A DNA stretch of 64,000 bases from Yersinia rohdei ATCC 43380 (GTDB lineage Bacteria; Pseudomonadota; Gammaproteobacteria; Enterobacterales; Enterobacteriaceae): assembly GCF_000173775.1 (NCBI RefSeq), contig NZ_ACCD01000006.1:1-64000 (forward strand), in the 5' to 3' direction. This document shows positions 20,654 to 31,200 of the stretch, piece after piece. A model generated the notes under the pieces. It made no database searches, was not told where the DNA came from, and worked only from the letters and a program-made list of their open reading frames with translations. A program made the position numbers and the translations under genes. Every line of letters begins with the position of its first letter. Within the stretch, counting starts at the first letter, position 1.

Positions 20654-22987
20654 ATGAAAGTAACACGGCAGCAGCGCGCTCTGACGACCTTAGCGAGTTT
20701 GATTGGGATCTGTATTGCAACGCCACTGTGGGCGCAGACGCAAGCTACAACTCAAGCAGCGTCTGATATCGCAACGATAAAAAGCGCACCAACAACAGCG
20801 GCGACATCATCGCCAGCGACCGCCACCGCCACAGCCACAACAGAGGGCGGCGCGGCGACGGGCGATACCTTGGTGGTGACAGCTCAACAGCAAGTCCGTC
20901 AGGCGCTGGGTGCTTCGACGATTACCGCAGAAGATATCCGAAAACGTCCTCCGGCGAATGATTTGTCTGAAATTATTCGTACCATGCCGGGGGTGAATCT
21001 TTCTGGTAACTCAGCCAGCGGCCAGCGCGGCAACAATCGTCAGATTGATATTCGCGGTATGGGGCCTGAAAACACGCTGATTATGATTGACGGCATTCCG
21101 GTTTCCAGCCGCAATGCGGTGCGCTATGGCTGGCGTGGCGAGCGCGATACCCGTGGTGATACCAACTGGGTGCCGGCGAATATGGTTGAGAAAATCGAAG
21201 TATTGCGTGGGCCAGCGGCTGCTCGCTATGGTAATGGCGCTGCCGGTGGGGTGGTGAATATCATCACCAAACAGCCGGATAAAGAGCTGCACGGCAGCTG
21301 GAATGCTTACATGAATCTGCCCCAGCACAGTGAAGAAGGGGCGACCCGTCGTACTGACTTTAGCTTGATGGGGCCGTTAACGGATAGTCTCAGTTTCCGC
21401 TTATATGGTGGTTACAATAAAACTGATGCAGATGATTGGGATATCAACGCCGGTCATGAGTCTGCCCGCACTGGTAATCAGGCCGGAACCTTGCCTGCTG
21501 GCCGTGAAGGGGTTCGCAATAAAGATATCAATGGGTTACTGCGTTGGGAATTCGCGCAAGGTCAATCTTTGGAATTCGAGGCGGGTTATAGTCGGCAGGG
21601 GAATATTTATGCCGGTGATACACAAAATACCAACAGCAATGCGATAGTGCGCAGTTTGTATGGCGCGGAAACCAACGTGATGTACCGCGATAATTACTCG
21701 CTAACACATCGCGGTTTTTGGGATAGCGGTGTCAGTACCACGTCTTATATTCAGTATGAAGATACGCGTAACTCACGAATCAATGAGGGGCTGGCGGGCG
21801 GAACTGAAGGCATTTTCTCTAATAACTATTTCAGTACCATCAAGCTGGAAAACTATTTGGCCCACTCCGAGATTAACTTGCCCTTCGAATTGGGGGTTAA
21901 TCAGGTGCTGACTCTGGGGGCGGAATGGAATGACCAGAAAATGAATGACCCGACCTCCAATACCCAAACTACCAGTGAGGGCGGCAGAGTCAGTGGTTTA
22001 ACCGGTACTGGGCGCAATACCCGCACCTCTGCGCAGATAGCCTCGGTATTTGTTGAAGATAATATTGAGCTGACAGATACCACCATGCTCACCCCTGCGC
22101 TGCGCTTTGACCATCACAGCACCGCAGGCAGTAACTGGAGCCCAGGGCTGAATTTGTCGCAAGAGCTGGGCGATTACTTCACCATGAAAATGGGAATTGC
22201 GCGGGCCTATAAAGCCCCAAATCTTTATCAAACCAACCCTAACTACCTGTTATATAGCCGTGGTCAGGGCTGTTATGGCGGTGGCGGCAGCTGTTATTTG
22301 ATGGGCAATGACTCGCTGTCGGCTGAAACCAGTGTGAACAAAGAGATTGGGTTCGAGTTCCACAATGACGGCATCATTGCCGGTATCACTTATTTCCGTA
22401 ATGACTATCGCAATAAGATTGAGCCGGGCCTGGTCTCTATGGGAACCGCCAATGGCGGTAGCGGCGCTTATGCCAACTCCGATATTTTCCAGTGGGAGAA
22501 TGTGCCGAAAGCATTGGTTGAAGGGCTGGAAGGTAACTTAACTGTGCCATTCACCGATACCGTGCAGTGGAGCAGTAATCTGACTTATATGCTGGAATCG
22601 AAAAACAAAACTACCGGTGATTACCTGTCCATCACGCCGGAATTCACCTTGAACAGCTCACTGAGTTGGCAGGCCACGGAGGATTTGTCCTTCCTGTCGA
22701 CGGTGACATGGTATGGGCGTCAGAAGCCGAAGAAATATGACTATCAAGGCTTGCCGGTCACCGGCACTGCGCTTAATGAAGTCAGCCCCTATGCCATCTT
22801 TGGGCTTAGTACCAGCTATACGGTAACCAAGAATGTCAGTGTGACCACGGGGATTGAAAACTTGTTTGATAAGCGCCAATTCCGTGAGGGTAATGCCCAG
22901 AATGTGGCGAATATCGCCGGTGCGGGGGCGGCAACCTATAACGAACCCGGCCGTACATTCTTTGTTAGCCTAAACACCCAGTTCTAA
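20654..22987 (+). CDS. TonB-dependent ferric catecholate siderophore receptor (FepA/PfeA/IroN type)
   Basis: This 777-residue outer-membrane receptor has the signal peptide MKVTRQQRALTTLASLIGIC... ending 'PLWAQ', a Thr/Ala-rich spacer and a TonB box 'DTLVVTA' near residue 75. The plug domain contains 'IRKRPPANDLSEIIRTMPGV' and 'GWRGERDTRGDTNWVPANMV' plus 'RGPAAARYGNGAAGGVVNII', which are almost diagnostic of the FepA family. The barrel includes the FepA-like disulfide loop 'GCYGGGGSCYLMGNDSL' and ends in Phe (FVSLNTQF). The likely ligand is enterobactin or a related catecholate, but a different siderophore cannot be excluded. The start at 20654 follows an AGGG site; the longer frame from 20627 would spoil the signal peptide. 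Confidence 0.9.
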   Translation: MKVTRQQRALTTLASLIGICIATPLWAQTQATTQAASDIATIKSAPTTAATSSPATATATATTEGGAATGDTLVVTAQQQVRQALGASTITAEDIRKRPPANDLSEIIRTMPGVNLSGNSASGQRGNNRQIDIRGMGPENTLIMIDGIPVSSRNAVRYGWRGERDTRGDTNWVPANMVEKIEVLRGPAAARYGNGAAGGVVNIITKQPDKELHGSWNAYMNLPQHSEEGATRRTDFSLMGPLTDSLSFRLYGGYNKTDADDWDINAGHESARTGNQAGTLPAGREGVRNKDINGLLRWEFAQGQSLEFEAGYSRQGNIYAGDTQNTNSNAIVRSLYGAETNVMYRDNYSLTHRGFWDSGVSTTSYIQYEDTRNSRINEGLAGGTEGIFSNNYFSTIKLENYLAHSEINLPFELGVNQVLTLGAEWNDQKMNDPTSNTQTTSEGGRVSGLTGTGRNTRTSAQIASVFVEDNIELTDTTMLTPALRFDHHSTAGSNWSPGLNLSQELGDYFTMKMGIARAYKAPNLYQTNPNYLLYSRGQGCYGGGGSCYLMGNDSLSAETSVNKEIGFEFHNDGIIAGITYFRNDYRNKIEPGLVSMGTANGGSGAYANSDIFQWENVPKALVEGLEGNLTVPFTDTVQWSSNLTYMLESKNKTTGDYLSITPEFTLNSSLSWQATEDLSFLSTVTWYGRQKPKKYDYQGLPVTGTALNEVSPYAIFGLSTSYTVTKNVSVTTGIENLFDKRQFREGNAQNVANIAGAGAATYNEPGRTFFVSLNTQF

Positions 22988-22996
22988 AATTATCTC

Positions 22997-23163
22997 TTGC
23001 CTACTTGAAGAGGCTGGGGGTTAGCCAGGTTCGTGACTCGGCCAAGGATAGGCCGCGTTTAAATCTGCTCCCGGTAGATTTGTCACCCGAATCACTCACT
23101 CAGGTGAGTATATCGGGATGAGTTCGCAGGCTACCTACCTGCAACTCTCATTATTTGGGTATG
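22997..23163. repeat. ERIC-like palindrome with an internal insertion
   Basis: The right half (GTCACCCGAATCACTCACTC ... CTGCAACTCTCATTATTTGGGTATG) and left end (CTACTTGAAGAGGCTGGGGG) match the other ERIC copies here. About 40 extra bases between the halves make it ~167 bp. It follows the receptor gene stop by nine bases. Confidence 0.65.
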
Positions 23164-23176
23164 TCACTCTCGTCAA

Positions 23177-23208
23177 AACAGAAACAGTTGTTTTTAGCTG
23201 TTTCTGTT
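23177..23208 (+). terminator. Perfect 11-bp hairpin downstream of the TonB receptor
   Basis: AACAGAAACAG and CTGTTTCTGTT enclose a T-rich 10-base loop; the tail is CCCTTTATC, not a clean U-run. It may terminate receptor transcription beyond the ERIC element. Confidence 0.45.
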
Positions 23209-23317
23209 CCCTTTATCACCACAATATCTTCCATTCGTTATTCATCGCTTTAAAAGTCATACCGATAACACGTGATGCTCAGAGAGAGATGGTATCCATT
23301 CATTAGTTATGGTTATT

Positions 23318-23358
23318 ATAGATTTCAAATTGCAGGAAGGCGGCAATTTGAAATCTAT
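23318..23358. repeat. 16-bp perfect inverted repeat upstream of acnB
   Basis: ATAGATTTCAAATTGC at 23318-23333 pairs exactly with GCAATTTGAAATCTAT at 23343-23358 around a 9-base purine-rich loop (AGGAAGGCG). It lies ~290 bases upstream of the acnB start. With the ERIC unit and the 11-bp hairpin, it is all I can identify in the 663-base receptor-acnB spacer. Confidence 0.8.
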
Positions 23359-23650
23359 TAGATATATGCGAAGCCGGTCTCTGTGGATAAACCATTTTTG
23401 CGAATATTACCCTGTTACCACAGGCTAACTGCGAGCCATTATCATTCCTTAAGATGATTACACTGTACTCAACGATTCAGCAAAAATTTAATGTTGCTTT
23501 TATGTGAACGAATTAACACAGAGTTCAAATACTGGTATGCTGGCTGAGCGAAACTGGGCATCTTACCTTACACCTACTGCATCAGTGATGATGGCTGGTG
23601 GTAACAATAAGCCTGGCAAAATAAATGATAATTATAGCGAGGAGAGAGTC

Positions 23651-26248
23651 GTGCTAGAAGAATACCGTAAGCACGTAGCCGAGCGTGCTGCTGAGGGGAT
23701 CGTCCCTAAGCCATTGGATGCATCACAGATGGCCGCGCTGGTTGAAGCATTAAAAAATCCGCCTAAAGGCGAAGAAGAATTCCTGTTAGACCTGCTGATT
23801 AATCGCGTACCACCCGGTGTTGATGAAGCCGCCTATGTTAAAGCCGGTTTTCTGGCCGCAATCACCAAAGGCGAAGCCCACTCTCCCCTGATTACCGCAG
23901 AAAAAGCAATCGAACTGCTGGGTACCATGCAGGGCGGCTATAACATTCATCCGCTGATTGATGCGTTAGATGATGAGAAGCTGGCACCGATTGCCGGCAA
24001 AGCCTTATCTCACACCTTGCTGATGTTTGATAATTTCTACGATGTAGAAGAAAAAGCTAAAGCAGGTAACCCACACGCCAAAAAAGTGATGCAATCCTGG
24101 GCGGATGCCGAATGGTATCTTTCTCGCCCGGCGCTGGCAGAGAAAATCACGGTAACTGTCTTTAAAGTGACCGGTGAAACCAACACCGATGACTTGTCTC
24201 CGGCTCCTGATGCTTGGTCTCGTCCTGATATCCCATTGCATGCGCTGGCGATGCTCAAAAATGAGCGCGAAGGTATTCACCCCGATCAGCCGGGCAGTGT
24301 TGGCCCTATCAAGCAGATCGAAGAGCTGAATAAAAAAGGCTTCCCACTGGCTTATGTTGGTGATGTAGTCGGTACCGGTTCTTCTCGCAAATCCGCCACC
24401 AACTCGGTGCTGTGGTTTATGGGCGACGACATCCCTCACGTGCCGAATAAGCGCGGTGGTGGTGTGGTGCTGGGCAGCAAAATTGCGCCAATCTTCTTTA
24501 ACACGATGGAAGATGCCGGTGCGTTACCAATTGAAGTCGATGTAGCCAACATGAACATGGGCGATGTCATTGATATCTTCCCATATCTTGGCGAAGTTCG
24601 TCGCCATGATACCGGCGAAATCTTAGCCACTTTCGAGCTTAAAACCGACGTATTGTTGGACGAAGTTCGTGCCGGCGGTCGCATTCCCCTAATCGTGGGC
24701 CGTGGTTTGACCACGAAAGCGCGCGAATCTTTGGGCTTGCCGGTGAGTGAGGTATTCCGTGTCGCTAAGCCGGTTGCTAAAAGCAATAAAGGTTTCTCGC
24801 TGGCACAGAAAATGGTTGGCCGTGCTTGTGGTGTCACCGGTGTGCGTCCGGGGGAGTACTGCGAACCTAAAATGACCTCGGTCGGTTCGCAAGATACTAC
24901 CGGGCCAATGACCCGTGACGAGTTGAAAGACTTGGCATGTTTGGGCTTCTCGGCTGACTTGGTGATGCAGTCATTCTGTCATACTGCGGCATATCCAAAG
25001 CCAGTCGACGTGACCACCCATCACACTCTACCTGACTTCATTATGAACCGTGGCGGTGTGTCTCTGCGCCCAGGTGATGGCATTATTCACTCCTGGTTAA
25101 ACCGCATGCTGTTGCCAGATACTGTTGGCACTGGCGGTGACTCCCATACGCGTTTCCCTATTGGGATCTCCTTCCCAGCGGGTTCTGGTCTGGTGGCTTT
25201 TGCAGCCGCGACGGGCGTAATGCCTCTGGACATGCCGGAATCTGTACTGGTGCGCTTTAAAGGTGAAATGCAGCCGGGGATCACCTTGCGTGATCTGGTG
25301 CATGCCATTCCTTACTATGCTATCCAGGAAGGTTTGCTGACTGTAGAGAAGCAAGGCAAGAAAAACATTTTCTCTGGACGAATCCTGGAAATTGAAGGTC
25401 TGCCAGAGCTGAAAGTCGAGCAAGCCTTTGAATTAGCTGATGCTTCTGCTGAGCGATCTGCTGCCGGTTGTACCATTAAACTGGATAAAGCGCCGGTTAT
25501 CGAATACCTGCAATCCAACATTGTGCTGTTGAAATGGATGATTGCAGAAGGCTACGGTGACCGTCGTACTCTGGAGCGCCGTATTAATGGCATGGAAAGC
25601 TGGTTGGCGGATCCGAATCTGCTGGAAGGCGATGCAGATGCAGAATACGCCGCAGTGATCGAAATTGATCTGGCGGATATTACTCAGCCAATTTTGTGCG
25701 CGCCAAACGATCCGGACGATGCGCGTTTGTTGTCTGATGTTGCCAACAGCAAAATTGATGAAGTCTTTATCGGTTCGTGCATGACCAACATTGGCCACTT
25801 CCGGGCGGCAGGTAAGTTATTGGATCAGCATAAAGGCCAACTGCCAACTCGGCTGTGGGTCGCACCGCCAACTAAAATGGATGCTGCCCAGCTGACGGAA
25901 GAAGGCTATTACAGCATCTTCGGTAAAAGCGGTGCGCGTGTTGAAATTCCGGGTTGCTCATTATGTATGGGTAATCAGGCGCGGGTCGCGGATGGCGCAA
26001 CGGTGGTATCTACCTCCACCCGTAACTTCCCGAACCGCTTGGGCACTGGGGCGAATGTTTATCTGGCCTCGGCTGAGCTGGCGGCGATTGCCTCACTGCT
26101 TGGGCGTCTGCCGACTCCTGATGAATACCAAACTTATATGGCTCAGGTTGATAAGAGTGCGGCAGATACTTACCGGTATCTGAATTTTGATCAGTTGACT
26201 CAATATACAGATAAAGCTGATGGTGTGATTTTCCAAACCGCCGTGTAA
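23651..26248 (+). CDS. acnB: Aconitate hydratase B
   Basis: AcnB interconverts citrate and isocitrate in the TCA cycle and also processes 2-methyl-cis-aconitate; the apo form binds mRNA. The 865 residues from the GTG at 23651 (GGAGAGAG ribosome site) match E. coli exactly in length and N-terminus ([17 protein letters not shown]). An earlier in-frame ATG at 23504 would add 49 unrelated residues and is rejected. The 4Fe-4S ligands are in 'IGSCMTNIG' and 'PGCSLCMGN'. The HEAT-like N-terminal domain and swivel domain ('[16 protein letters not shown]') are present. Confidence 0.97.
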   Translation: MLEEYRKHVAERAAEGIVPKPLDASQMAALVEALKNPPKGEEEFLLDLLINRVPPGVDEAAYVKAGFLAAITKGEAHSPLITAEKAIELLGTMQGGYNIHPLIDALDDEKLAPIAGKALSHTLLMFDNFYDVEEKAKAGNPHAKKVMQSWADAEWYLSRPALAEKITVTVFKVTGETNTDDLSPAPDAWSRPDIPLHALAMLKNEREGIHPDQPGSVGPIKQIEELNKKGFPLAYVGDVVGTGSSRKSATNSVLWFMGDDIPHVPNKRGGGVVLGSKIAPIFFNTMEDAGALPIEVDVANMNMGDVIDIFPYLGEVRRHDTGEILATFELKTDVLLDEVRAGGRIPLIVGRGLTTKARESLGLPVSEVFRVAKPVAKSNKGFSLAQKMVGRACGVTGVRPGEYCEPKMTSVGSQDTTGPMTRDELKDLACLGFSADLVMQSFCHTAAYPKPVDVTTHHTLPDFIMNRGGVSLRPGDGIIHSWLNRMLLPDTVGTGGDSHTRFPIGISFPAGSGLVAFAAATGVMPLDMPESVLVRFKGEMQPGITLRDLVHAIPYYAIQEGLLTVEKQGKKNIFSGRILEIEGLPELKVEQAFELADASAERSAAGCTIKLDKAPVIEYLQSNIVLLKWMIAEGYGDRRTLERRINGMESWLADPNLLEGDADAEYAAVIEIDLADITQPILCAPNDPDDARLLSDVANSKIDEVFIGSCMTNIGHFRAAGKLLDQHKGQLPTRLWVAPPTKMDAAQLTEEGYYSIFGKSGARVEIPGCSLCMGNQARVADGATVVSTSTRNFPNRLGTGANVYLASAELAAIASLLGRLPTPDEYQTYMAQVDKSAADTYRYLNFDQLTQYTDKADGVIFQTAV

Positions 26249-26255
26249 CCCACTC

Positions 26256-26293
26256 TATCCTTTGTACTTGCAGCTGCAATTACTTTGGGTATA
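26256..26293. repeat. Short remnant of ERIC termini
   Basis: TATCCTTTGTACTTGCAGCT runs directly into GCAATTACTTTGGGTATA, that is, the two ends of the local ERIC family joined with the centre missing. It lies just after the acnB stop. Confidence 0.5.
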
Positions 26294-26310
26294 AGGTGCA
26301 CCAGCTAAAC

Positions 26311-26342
26311 AAACGGGGGGCCAATGGCCTCCCGTTTTTATT
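26311..26342 (+). terminator. Rho-independent terminator after acnB
   Basis: AAACGGGGGG pairs with CCTCCCGTTT (including G-U pairs), followed by a T-rich tail. Confidence 0.85.
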
Positions 26343-26458
26343 TTAACTACCAAGTTTGATTGGCGTTTTTACGGGTATTTACCGGCTTTGCGAGATAGCG
26401 CCAAGTCAGGCCGCCAATAACGATTACACTCAATAAAAGAGCATCAGGAGGGCGTGCT

Positions 26459-26824
26459 ATGGACTATGAATTCTTGCGTGATTTAACAGGGCAAGTGCTC
26501 GTCAGATTTTCCATGGGGCATGAAGTGATTGGCCACTGGCTCAATGAAGAAATTAAAGGTGATTTGGCGAAACTGGATCAAATTGAAGCCGCTGCCACTG
26601 AAGTTAAAGGCAGTGAGCGCCAATGGCAGCTGGTGGGGCATGAATACACCTTATGGCTGGATGGCGAAGAAGTGATGGTGCGAGCCAATCAACTGGATCT
26701 CGACGGCGATGAGATGGAAGAAGGCATGAATTACTATGATGAGGAAAGCCTTTGTCTGTGTGGTTTGGAGGATTTTTTGTTAGTTTTGAAAGGCTACCGC
26801 AATTTTATCACTTCAAATAAGTAA
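26459..26824 (+). CDS. yacL: UPF0231 family protein YacL
   Basis: This acidic 121-residue cytosolic protein of unknown function is collinear with E. coli YacL (120 aa). Characteristic segments are '[20 protein letters not shown]', '[19 protein letters not shown]' and '[20 protein letters not shown]'. It is in its usual place after acnB, with a GAGG ribosome site. No catalytic motif is apparent. Confidence 0.93.
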   Translation: MDYEFLRDLTGQVLVRFSMGHEVIGHWLNEEIKGDLAKLDQIEAAATEVKGSERQWQLVGHEYTLWLDGEEVMVRANQLDLDGDEMEEGMNYYDEESLCLCGLEDFLLVLKGYRNFITSNK

Positions 26825-26825
26825 T

Positions 26826-26996
26826 TTGGGTGAGAGAAGCTAATACTTCTGTGGCTTCAAGTAATAAAAATATACCCAAAGAACTTGGAGTTGCAGGTAG
26901 GCAGCCAGCGAACTTATCCCGATGAGCTTACTCCAGTAAGTGATTCGGGTGGGTGAGAGAAGCTAACACCCCTGCGGCTTCAAGTGCGAAGGGTAT
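26826..26996. repeat. ERIC-type element with duplicated arm, overlapping the yddG 3' end
   Basis: The full unit runs from TATACCCAAAG at 26871 to GGGTAT at 26996 (126 bp) with the core GATGAGCTTACTCCAGTAAG. An extra partial right arm (GGGTGAGAGAAGCTAATACT...) at 26826-26870 duplicates 26948-26990. The right end lies inside the convergent exporter gene and supplies its last codons and stop. Confidence 0.8.
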
Positions 26997-27867
26997 GGCG
27001 GCTGGCAGACCAGCAGAGCAGTGAGCCGATAACGACCATGCTCACACCCGGCCAGAATGCGGCCGAGGGCGGGGTATTGAGCCATAAACTGGCAATCAAT
27101 ATTGATAACAAGGGTGTGAAATAAGAGAGGGCCGCGACCAATGTGGCGTTGCCTTTTTTCATGGCGCTATCCCAACACAGGTAAGCCAGCGCGGTATTTG
27201 CTCCCATCAACAGCAACTCAAAGGTGGCGCGCTGAGTAAAATGCAACTTACCGGGTGTCAGCATAAAGAACATGATCCACAGGCACAGGGCGCAGGCGAG
27301 TAAAAACAGAGGCAATGCCCCGGGGCCACGGCTGTACAACCGCACTAAATTGGAATAACCCGCCCAGGTAAAGGCCGCAATCAGCGCCAGACTGTAGGCC
27401 AGCGGATTACTACTGACATTAGTGCGCAGGATATTAACATCCAACCCATCACCGCCACTGACCACCCAAACCACACCAAATAATGCCAGCGCGGCCCCCA
27501 GCCACAGCCACCAACGCGCCTGTAATTTGAGCAATGGCACTGCCAACAGCAGAGTCAGACTTGGCCACAGATAGTTAATCAGGCCAATCTCAAGTGTTTG
27601 CTGGCGATCATTTGCCATACCAATAGCCAGGGCAAAAGCCACCATATACACCACAAACAGTAAACCACAACCATACAGATAAGCCGGATGTTGCCCGCGC
27701 AGCGTCGGTTTACCAGCGACCAGCCACACCAAAATCCCACTGACAGTATAAATAGCCGCACCCGCGCCAAATGGCCCCAAGGTTTCAGACAACCCGCGTG
27801 TTAAGGCAACACTCATGCTCCACAGCAGGATTGCAATAATGCCATACAGAGTAGGGAGGCGGTTCAT
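26980..27867 (-). CDS. yddG: Aromatic amino acid exporter, YddG family
   Basis: This 295-residue drug/metabolite transporter (DMT/EamA) superfamily protein has ten predicted membrane helices in two EamA halves. Segments 'LWSMSVALTRGLSETLGPFG', 'EIGLINYLWPSLTLLLAVPL' and 'SYFTPLLSILIASLWL' parallel E. coli YddG, which exports Phe, Tyr and Trp and confers paraquat efflux. The C-terminal 'HTLRT' and the stop codon fall within an ERIC element, so the native 3' end was probably replaced by the repeat. The gene is convergent with yacL and is not in this location in E. coli. Confidence 0.82.
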   Translation of the reverse strand: MNRLPTLYGIIAILLWSMSVALTRGLSETLGPFGAGAAIYTVSGILVWLVAGKPTLRGQHPAYLYGCGLLFVVYMVAFALAIGMANDRQQTLEIGLINYLWPSLTLLLAVPLLKLQARWWLWLGAALALFGVVWVVSGGDGLDVNILRTNVSSNPLAYSLALIAAFTWAGYSNLVRLYSRGPGALPLFLLACALCLWIMFFMLTPGKLHFTQRATFELLLMGANTALAYLCWDSAMKKGNATLVAALSYFTPLLSILIASLWLNTPPSAAFWPGVSMVVIGSLLCWSASRHTLRT

Positions 27868-28217
27868 GGAGGGGCATCTTCCTTGTGCGACGTCATATAG
27901 AAAATAGGATCTTCTTATACCGCGTCAATCAGGATGATGGGAATAGCTGAAATGCATAATTGATAAGTCAGGTTAAGGATTTGGCAGATTTTTGATTGTT
28001 GGTTCAATAGTTATCAATATTATTTTGTGCAATGTTAATTATTATTTTCTTTATAAATAATAGGTTAAACAGAAAATCAGTCAAACTGCGATAAAATTTT
28101 CATATCGAATTGTGTAGGCTAACTCGAGAGCTACTTCCTCTGACCGAGTCGCTGTGTTGCCTATTGGCAGGCTGCGAATGGGGTGTTAACCCGACACAAT
28201 ACCAGGATGGTGAATTT
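27868..28217. other. yddG-cdiA intergenic region (350 bases)
   Basis: AT-rich spacer between divergent genes. It should contain both promoters. I could not single out a convincing operator, terminator or small gene. No cdiB/tpsB reading frame is present here. Confidence 0.6.
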
Positions 28218-31200
28218 ATGGCAGGATTTGCTTATCAACGCATAGTTAGTTGGCTACTGGTTTATTTCACTGCGGTGCAGCCGTTACATCCAGCGATTGC
28301 CGCTGGTATTCAGCCGGATAATCCTCAAACTCAAGTCCAAATCCATAATGAGATTCTGGTAGTCAATATTGCTACACCGAATACTGCTGGAGTTTCCCAT
28401 AATCGCTACCGCGACTTTAATGTTCCACCAGCAGGGGCCGTGTTAAATAACGCTAACGCGACTCTACATACAGCTCAAACACCTTACTTAGCGGCCAATC
28501 CACATTTAACGGGTAATAGCGCCCAGTTGATTATCAACGAGGTCACCAGCCGTCAACCTTCATTACTGGATGGCTCGCTGCGTGTCTTTGGCCAAAAGGC
28601 TAATGTGATTATCGCCAATCCTAATGGTTTGAGCTGCAATGGTTGCGGGTTTAGTAATATGGAGGGGATTACCTTAACCACCGGAAGACCGATGTTGAAC
28701 CGGTTGGGTGAGTTGGACAGGCTCAATGTGGTGGGCGGAGAGATTACAGTAGATGATAAAGGATTACGTTCTTTCCACCAGCAAGACACCACCCTCATCA
28801 GCCGCACGCTGAATCTTAAGGGAAAAATCTATGCTAATCAGCTTGATATTATTCTGGGAGCTAATCGGATTAATTACCAGAATGGCCATATTCAACCTGT
28901 GCCTGTGTCGCGAGCCACGCCCGCACTGGCATTAGATACCAGTGTATTGGGTGGAATGTATACTGATCGGATCCGTTTGGTATCAACGGAAAAAGGCATG
29001 GATGCCAATCTTAATAATATTGTTAGCAATCAAGGGGATATTACGATTGATATTGCGGGGGATATAACCTCCGGAAATATTACTGCGAAAAAGGATCTTA
29101 ATATCACCAGTAAAAATACCAGCGTCTCTGTGGGCAGTAAATTACTCAGTGGGCGAGATATTACACTGGTAAATACCAAATTAAATAATTTCGGTCAAAT
29201 AAATTCAGAAGGTGATATACGAATTTTTAGCGACAAAGTATATAACACTGGCGGTTCGGCTAAGCTGCATGCTAAAAACCAGATGTGGATACAAAAAGAT
29301 GCTGAAGGTAATAAAACCACACTGATCGAAAATAAGTCAGGCACTATTAAAACTGATAACAGTGATTTAATCATTCGAACCGAAAAACTGGATAATTCCC
29401 GCCAAATATTTAGTACTGACTGGGAGGCGTTGACGCCGGATTCTACCCATGCACAAATTTATGACTATTCAATACCTTATGATCCATCTTTTATAGATAC
29501 CGGCGAAATTTCAGAAGATCAGCTTCCCGATAGTTTTCCCAGTGAATGGTTTGATACAGCAACTCTTAGAGTTATTCATGCACTAAGTGTTCAGCTTTTA
29601 TATAAGGTGAATACTGAGCGGAGTCTGTATCAGATAACTGAGATGACGCCCGCAGCAACAATATATTCAGGTGATAATCTCTATATTAACGCTACTCAGC
29701 TGACTAATACCATTAGCAATATCAATGCAAAAAAGGATATTTTCCTGACTGGGAAGGATTTTTTAAATAGTAGCTATAGTGGCTGGATAAAGGATGAGTT
29801 TATTGATTATATGGTATGGAATGGCATGCATCACAGTAACTCATCCAGAGAGGAATATTGGCATTCTATATGGACTGAGTCAGAAAAATACAATGGTGCA
29901 ATCACCACAGATGGAAATGTGGTATTTGATTTTAGTAATAATATTAAATTTTATCCGCTAGCATCAGAGAATCTTGTTACCGATGGTTCTGGCTTTGTGC
30001 TTAAAGAACCGAAACAACCAGTGGTAAAAGGTAATAATATCTTGCTGCATGCTAATACTATTTCTGGCAATGATTTAATACAGGCCCGTGGTGATGTCAC
30101 ATTTATTGCTGATGATATAATTAACTTAAATGATGCTTATTTACGCGGAGAAGATATTTCCATTACTGCACTGAATGATATTAATGCCGTACGCGGTGAA
30201 ATTGCTGGGCGCGATGTTATGTTGCTGAGCAGAAAAGGTAATATTAAATTCAAACAAGATTATGACAGTAAGCACTATTTGCAGCCTGACCAGCACCGAG
30301 TTATTAGCCAGATAAATGCTAAGCGGGATTTTAGTGCCACTGCGGGTAATAGTATTAGTTTGACCGATACCTTATTACACCCCGCCAATAATATTTATTT
30401 TTTGGCAAATAATGATATTAACATTACGCACAGCAAAGATTTATTAGATGAAATGCACGGTGGGAAAATTTTCAACAGAGAACAAAGTATACAGATTCTT
30501 AATACACTATTCTCTTTGCCGGGAAAACTAAAAAGTCATCAGGATATAACCTTTAATGCCGGCAATAATTTGACCCTACACGGAATAACGCTAGAGTCAG
30601 GGCAAGACATTAACTTGCATGCCGCTCGTGATATTGATCTGTCACCGCGTGATATTTCATTTAATTTTGACCGTCCACCATCAGAGGATTTTTTCCGTCC
30701 AGAAGATGATTACCAGCTATTCTCCGTTGCCTCTCGCACTCCAGAACTTAGTGCTCAGATTAATGCTAAAGGTAATGTATTAATCAATGCTGGCCGCAAT
30801 ATTCTGGCCCAAGCTACCAAGATTTCCGCTGACAACAATATTAACCTCTTGGCAGGTAAGGATATCCAGCTGGCGGCTGTGCGCTATTCTGGCATTGATG
30901 ATTTGGATGGGGGTCAGCGCCAGGATCGTCATATAGTCACTCGATTACATGCGGGTAAAGCGCTTAATGTCGCGGCGAACCATCAATTACTCGGCTATGG
31001 GGCAGAACTCACCTCTGGCGACGATATGACGCTGACTTCCGGCAGTAATATGCGCTTTGAGTCGCTATTGAATGAACAGCATCAGGGCGGTGGTGATAAT
31101 TTCAGTTTTAATAAGCTGCAACAGCCGACTCGACTTAATAGCGGCGGTATTCTGACGCTAATTTCAAATGGCAGTATTTTGTTTCAGGCCACTCAATTGA

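Noticed and set aside
23504-23650. N-terminal extension of AcnB from an upstream ATG
   Set aside because: The GTG at 23651 has the ribosome site and gives the exact family length; the extra residues match nothing.
28110-28217. N-terminal extension of the CdiA-like protein
   Set aside because: It would precede a proper signal peptide and has no ribosome site.
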